30,651 nucleotides of DNA from the NCBI GenBank assembly GCA_020536535.1, contig JAHLWZ010000202.1, positions 825 through 31,475 on the forward strand, given 5' to 3'. Below the pieces are notes generated by a model. The model searched no databases, was not told where the DNA came from, and was given only the letters and a program-made list of their open reading frames with translations. The translations under genes were made by a program, and so were the position numbers. Shown one piece after another: positions 26,881-30,651 of this stretch. This stretch comes from Pelomyxa schiedti. Taxonomy: Eukaryota > Evosea > Pelobiontida > Pelomyxidae. Position 1 is the first letter of the stretch; every line of letters starts with the position of its first letter.

Positions 26881-27543
26881 TTATTTTTCTCTTTTGAAAG
26901 CTCCGAAGCCAATTTCAAGGGTTTTCAAACAGTTGCAAGGGTGCTTCCCGCGGGGGTCTATTTTTAGCGCTAAAGGAACTTTTCGTAGTTGGTAGCACCC
27001 TTTGCTTTGTAACAAAGTCCATCCCAGGATGGGTTGAGCAAGTTGTGAAGAGGAAGAATTGATTTGTGTGGTGCTCTTCTTTGGGTCTGTGGTGGAATTT
27101 GAACTGGTTGCTGTGACGAACCTCTTGTTGTGGTTGCTCCAGCCATTCGATGTGTTGATGGCAAGCTCGATGACGAGGGTATTTCCTGCACGGGTTGTAT
27201 TTGGGAAGATGATGATGATGGCTTGTGCGGAGTGGGTGATGGAGAGTGGGAGTTGGAGTGTGACCTCACACCGGGATGTTGGTTGTCCTGTGGTGCTGCT
27301 GAGTGCTGTTGTGCCTGGTTCTGTGTGATTTGTGCGTGGTTGTTGTTGTTGTTGCTGCTGCTGCTGTTGCTTCTGAGCTTGAAGAAGCAGTAGTTTACAC
27401 AACGCAACGCCATCCGGTGACATCGCCAACGCAGAGAGAGCCGCCGTTTGCAATTGGAGTAAGTCGGGTTCCGCGGGAGGTATCTCTCTCTGGGGAATTG
27501 GATTAGTGCTTTCTTCTCGCAGTGGTGGTTGTGTTGTACTCAC
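26881..27543 (-). CDS. Gln-rich protein of unknown function (partial model)
   Basis: The open frame of about 220 codons starts with STTQPPLREES, then ALAMSPDGVALCKLLLLQAQ, a CAA/CAG tract of about ten Gln, and a Ser/Thr/Gln-rich remainder ending in FKREK. I do not recognise a family. Its first codon here is GTG in the sequence AAAAAGA-GTGAGT, which looks like a splice donor, so either the frame is entered by splicing from an upstream exon (candidate FLAEFTGIRCQKK near 27580) or the frame is partly chance. The coding strand is chosen because the Leu/Ala-rich helix plus polyQ is more protein-like than the Val/Leu-rich antisense frames. Moderate to low certainty. Confidence 0.4.
   Translation of the reverse strand: MSTTQPPLREESTNPIPQREIPPAEPDLLQLQTAALSALAMSPDGVALCKLLLLQAQKQQQQQQQQQQPRTNHTEPGTTALSSTTGQPTSRCEVTLQLPLSITHSAQAIIIIFPNTTRAGNTLVIELAINTSNGWSNHNKRFVTATSSNSTTDPKKSTTQINSSSSQLAQPILGWTLLQSKGCYQLRKVPLALKIDPRGKHPCNCLKTLEIGFGAFKREK
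27350..27376 (-). repeat. CAG/CAA trinucleotide tract
   Basis: The plus strand shows TTGTTGCTGCTGCTGCTG-type repeats, which read as polyglutamine on the minus strand in the Gln-rich frame above. Confidence 0.7.
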
Positions 27544-27837
27544 TCTTTTTTTGGCAGCGGATGCCCGTGAATTCCGCTAAAAACTGTTCAGATTGCGGGC
27601 ACAGAAGTGAAAAGGTTTTGGCAGCGGTGCAGTTCGTTGTTCTGCGAGAAGCTGCAGTTCAGTTGGTGGTGGTACGGCACTATCTGCCGGGAAAGAACCG
27701 CCTGGAGAGCGTACGGGAGATGGAGAGCAAGACGATGGCTGGTTGTGGGAACGGGGATTCGTAACGATGACGAGAGGAGAATACGGTTGCGCGATTCTTT
27801 CCCTGACTCATCACCAAGCATCGTGATGGGTAGCGAT

Positions 27838-29211
27838 TCACCATAAATCTTTCTTCAGATTGAGCCCGATGCATCGCCAATGGGAAGCACTGCATCGCCG
27901 ATCATTGGGCGATTTTATCTTCAGCGTTAATATTATGGAGGACTTTGTCAGAGAAGATGGCACCCTGTACAATATTGTAGAGGCAGGGAGCCCTAGTTGT
28001 GCCAGATGTGCCTCACACTGCTGTAGTGATTGCAGCGACTTCTGCTTGAACTCCTGGGAACTTGCCTGATCAGGGTGAACATCGAGCACACGACCACCAC
28101 CCCTGGTGAAAAATTCTTCCAGCTTGTGCTGAATGGCCTCAAAAGGGCACGATTCTGCGACCCACGAAAACAGAGACGGCAGCAGCTCCAATTCTGGTTT
28201 CGAACTGAAGTATTTTCCAGCTTGACTCAAGTCGACGAATATTATCGCAGGAGCCAACATCCTCCACGTAAGTTTGCGCTCCATACAGTCAGTCAGCAAT
28301 CAGTTTGTGTGACTGTGATGGGATCCAGTTCATGCAATACAAGGTCAGGAGCCATGGATCATCCACTTGAGAAAGCGCCTTCTGCAAATCAGCGACGGGA
28401 AGCGATGAGGAAGGAATGCCACGAGAGGATGGTTTTGAGTGCAAAAGCGTGCTTGTTGAGTTTCCGGTAACCAATGTCAGGGTGAATGTCACTGGCCTTG
28501 ATTGGGAATCGGATGTGGTGGTGTTTTTTTTGGAGGGGGGATGAGAAGACAGCAGCCTTTTCATGAAGGTTTCAGGTGAGGATGACATTAACCCTTCATG
28601 AAGCAAGTTGTCCCGGAGCCAATTGAGGGTGTCACTGAGGCATCCAATCCTGACCAACCCAACAAGTTCATCATCAATGAACTTGACAGCTTGATCTTGG
28701 TGGTTCTTGAAAAGTGGGAGCAAGAAGTTGGTTGCAAATTTGTAAATTTGGGGGTTGTTGGAGTCGTGTAGTGGTGGCAAAAATCAGCCGGGCATCCTTT
28801 CCGAGGTACACAAGTGGGAACAGCAGGATCTTCAGAGAGCTTGTGAAAATGAGAACTAGCTGTGTTTACCTCGGCCAGTATTTCAGGCTGGGCGGCCAAG
28901 TGCTGAAAAATGAGGGGATTGTTGTTCTCACACACAGCTTTGAGGATAAGGCACAAGCTGCCAGGAAGTAGATTCCCATGCGTTAACTCCACCCATTTTC
29001 GGTACATTTTTTCAAAAGCAGGCACAGCTTCTGCTGTCTTGTTCCTTGCTGCTCTGCACGTCATATTTGGCAGGCACTTTTGGAAATTCTCGTCACCATC
29101 GCAAGCATCGGGAGTAAGAACGGTCTCCCAGAATGGTCGGTCGTACGAGTCCACGTCAATTATGTCGCCGGCGCAGGGCACTGACTCTGGGTTAGCATGC
29201 ACCCAATTCAA
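27838..29211 (-). CDS. Unidentified gene with apparent frameshift(s)
   Basis: No family is recognised. Three adjoining minus-strand segments are convincingly protein-like. The first (29211-~28784, open further upstream to about 29240 with QFFRAYLNWVHANPES) includes YDRPFWETVLTPDACDGDE, AFEKMYRKWVELTHGNLLPG and LAAQPEILAEVN. The second (28780-28289) reads DSNNPQIYKFATNFLLPLF, HQDQAVKFIDDELVGLVRIG and SDTLNWLRDNLLHEGL. The third (28299-27838) reads MLAPAIIFVDLSQAGKYF, LFSWVAESCPFEAIQHKLEE and HLAQLGLPASTILYRV. Between the first and second no splice site fits, but adding one base to the A5 run at 28779-28783 (T5 on the coding strand) joins them perfectly (PADFLPPLHDSN). The second-to-third join near 28295 is also unresolved. 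The 5' start is not determined. It may be a real gene with sequencing errors or a young pseudogene. Confidence 0.5.
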
Positions 29212-29794
29212 ATACGCACGGAAAAATTGTGGGATTGCAGTCTGAGTCCTCGCTTGCTGTTCGTGGTGGTTGTCTCGACGTCGATGCGATGCAGTTGCAT
29301 CTCGAAGATGTCACGAGCCGCCGTGGTGTTTACGTTGACCACCCGGAACCTCAAGGAATGGTGACGACGTCGTCGATGATTACGATTGCCGCGTTGCCTG
29401 CTGTTGCTGTAAGACACCGATCAACAGAGGCTCATTTTGCCGGAAAGCAACGCGAGGACGGCAGCCCCCTCGGTGCTCAGGTTTTTTCGTAGCCAACATA
29501 CCTTGTAGTTTTGGGACTCACACTTTCTATTTTATTTTGGCATCAACGGGGCAACAGAGGCCCTGGTTCTCTGTATCCGGTGAAGGGAAATTCTGGAATG
29601 TCTGGAGCACATCTGGACCGTACACATTCTACCGTTTCGTGATCTTTCCAGCCTCTGAGGAGCATCACGTCGCAAGATCCGAAGACCAAAAAATTAAAAG
29701 TTTTGTTCTCAACCATTTCTATTCACATGGGGAGGGGCTCTCTACAATTCAGCACGGGCACCTCCCCTTTAAAAAAAAATCATGCTGTGTCGCA
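29212..29794. other. Between two minus-strand genes; contains ubiquitin relic
   Basis: Apart from the ubiquitin fragment at 29417-29515 and possible 5' coding sequence of the left-hand gene close to 29212-29240, I see no supported gene. Open frames on both strands (for example 29537 onward, +) are of unclear status. Confidence 0.4.
29417..29515 (+). pseudogene. Decayed fragment of polyubiquitin
   Basis: CCGATCAACAGAGGCTCATT then TTGCCGGAAAGCAAC and GAGGACGGC match ubiquitin codons for roughly Pro38 to Gly53. The copy has lost one base, carries Leu50 changed, and an internal deletion then joins directly to GGTGCTCAGG, the codons for Val70-Leu71-Arg72. Beyond that, CCAACATACCTTGTAGTTTTG resembles the 3'UTR after the polyubiquitin stop (25841-25863). 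It therefore derives from the last ubiquitin unit plus its 3'UTR. It cannot encode a functional ubiquitin. Confidence 0.85.
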
Positions 29795-30649
29795 TCAAAT
29801 TTGGCTTTCTTTGCAGCCGGCAGCTGTCGTGAATTGACTGCTCCCACCTTCCGGGAGTTCTTGCACTTCCTCTGTGGTTCTATGACTGTCGATGCGGTGT
29901 TTCATTGTATCGGTTGCGTCGGGACCTCTCAGCCGTTGGTTGTCACAGGGTGGTGATGATACTGCTGCTGCTCTGATTCTTGAAATCGGCGCGGTTGGTG
30001 GACTTGTCACAACTCTCTCAAGGAGGTTCTGGAAGCAATCGCTCATGCAAGAAAGGCTTCTTTCCGAATACAACACAGGGTCGTGGTCAAACGTCATCTT
30101 GATGGTCTCGCCACCACCGAAGCCGGATGTTGTTGGTGCTGCCGGTGACGGTGATGACAGGGATGACGATGACATTATGGCTGACAGAGCAAGTGCGAAA
30201 GGTATCCGCTCTCTCGCGGAGCATCCCTTCACGGCCAAGTTTGTGAGGTGGTATTGCTCAAAGGAGGGAGAGGGGAAGTTGTGGAACTTGAAGAGAGTTC
30301 GAAACAGAGATGACTGGGCTCCGGGCAGCACGGCTTCCATGATCTCATCTGGTTGAACACAGCAGCCGTGTTGTGGAATGTCAAAGAGGATGTGCCGGTG
30401 CAGCTGCGAAATGGCTTCGGAGAGCGTGACTGTTTTCGTGAAGCGCAAACGAACCGGCATTGCGGTGATGAACAGACCGACTCCTTCGCCGATGTTATCC
30501 ACTTCCTCGGGCCTTCCGGAATAAACAGTGCCGAATGTCACTTCCGCGGGCGTTCCTGCTGGTTCCGAGAGAGTGCGGAGAACCAGACCCCAAATCAATT
30601 GGAGGATCACGTTCACGGTTGTGCTGTGTGACTTGGCGAAATCCTGCAC
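29795..30649 (-). CDS. NRPS-type condensation domain, C-terminal half (5' part off right edge)
   Basis: The 284 codons continue without a start to the right edge. Condensation domains join acyl or peptidyl units in nonribosomal peptide synthetases; free-standing relatives act as acyltransferases. Visible family features are TTVNVILQLIWGLVLRTLSE, VTFGTVYSGRPEEVDNIGEG, the C5-like VGLFITAMPVRL, SLFRTLFKFHNFPSP and the domain end CFQNLLERVVTSPPTAPISR. The catalytic HHxxxDG motif would lie to the right, outside the window. The usual HQ-xxPFE motif is replaced by FDIPQHGCCVQPDE. A Ser-rich insertion (MSSSSLSSPSPAAP) interrupts the domain. After the domain only about 55 residues follow to a TGA, and no adenylation or carrier domain lies downstream, so the protein ends with this domain or an intron was missed. 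Confidence 0.8.
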   Translation of the reverse strand: MQDFAKSHSTTVNVILQLIWGLVLRTLSEPAGTPAEVTFGTVYSGRPEEVDNIGEGVGLFITAMPVRLRFTKTVTLSEAISQLHRHILFDIPQHGCCVQPDEIMEAVLPGAQSSLFRTLFKFHNFPSPSFEQYHLTNLAVKGCSARERIPFALALSAIMSSSSLSSPSPAAPTTSGFGGGETIKMTFDHDPVLYSERSLSCMSDCFQNLLERVVTSPPTAPISRIRAAAVSSPPCDNQRLRGPDATDTMKHRIDSHRTTEEVQELPEGGSSQFTTAAGCKESQI

Positions 30650-30651
30650 TT

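Noticed and set aside
27059-27506. Plus-strand Val/Leu/Cys-rich frames
   Set aside because: They are antisense to the polyglutamine-coding frame and have no protein-like organisation.

Overview
The window is nuclear DNA from an intron-rich eukaryote, most likely a protist or other early-branching lineage. Genes lie on both strands, spaced tightly, and are cut by many very small introns (mostly 44-95 nt, GT-AG). Recognisable products are all eukaryotic: a DUS3-type tRNA-dihydrouridine synthase, an SR-protein kinase, the ESCRT-III subunit CHMP6/Vps20, a 14-TM-type MFS exporter, a long ankyrin-repeat protein and a six-unit polyubiquitin. Relative to human, the ubiquitin has Ser22, Gln28 and Ala57. 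I cannot name the species.

Layout, left to right. 1-1476 (-): part of an unidentified multi-exon gene running off the left edge. 1477-3205: no supported gene, with an AT-rich ~60-bp repeat near 2286-2425. 3206-3345 (+): a tRNA gene with a ~67-nt insertion in its D-loop and a CTA anticodon. 3385-6253 (-): DUS3, ten exons. 6254-6490: shared divergent promoter. 6491-9317 (+): SRPK kinase with a probable one-base frameshift in exon 1 and a 13-nt microexon. 9344-10141 (+): small single-TM protein. 10319-11546 (+): CHMP6, eight exons. 12267-14677 (+): MFS transporter, twelve exons summing exactly to 601 codons. 15418-23598 (-): ankyrin-repeat gene. 24181-25806 (+): polyubiquitin. 26375-26573: ~80-bp inverted repeat. 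26881-27543 (-): Q-rich protein. 27838-29211 (-): unidentified gene with a probable frameshift. 29417-29515: decayed polyubiquitin fragment. 29795-30649 (-): C-terminal half of an NRPS-type condensation domain, continuing off the right edge.

The neighbours do not form one pathway. They look like ordinary housekeeping genes: RNA modification and splicing regulation from a shared promoter, then membrane trafficking, transport and ubiquitin supply. The most unusual elements are the tRNA gene (interrupted D-loop and amber-reading anticodon), the polyubiquitin whose last unit stops at Leu73 and so lacks Arg74-Gly75-Gly76, the ubiquitin relic 3.6 kb downstream of it, and the inverted repeat whose arms differ mostly at third codon positions in one frame. 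Exon structures were read by eye from splice signals and family similarity. The DUS3, SRPK, CHMP6, MFS and ubiquitin models are firm because their phases add up; the ankyrin model and the genes of unknown function are only approximate.
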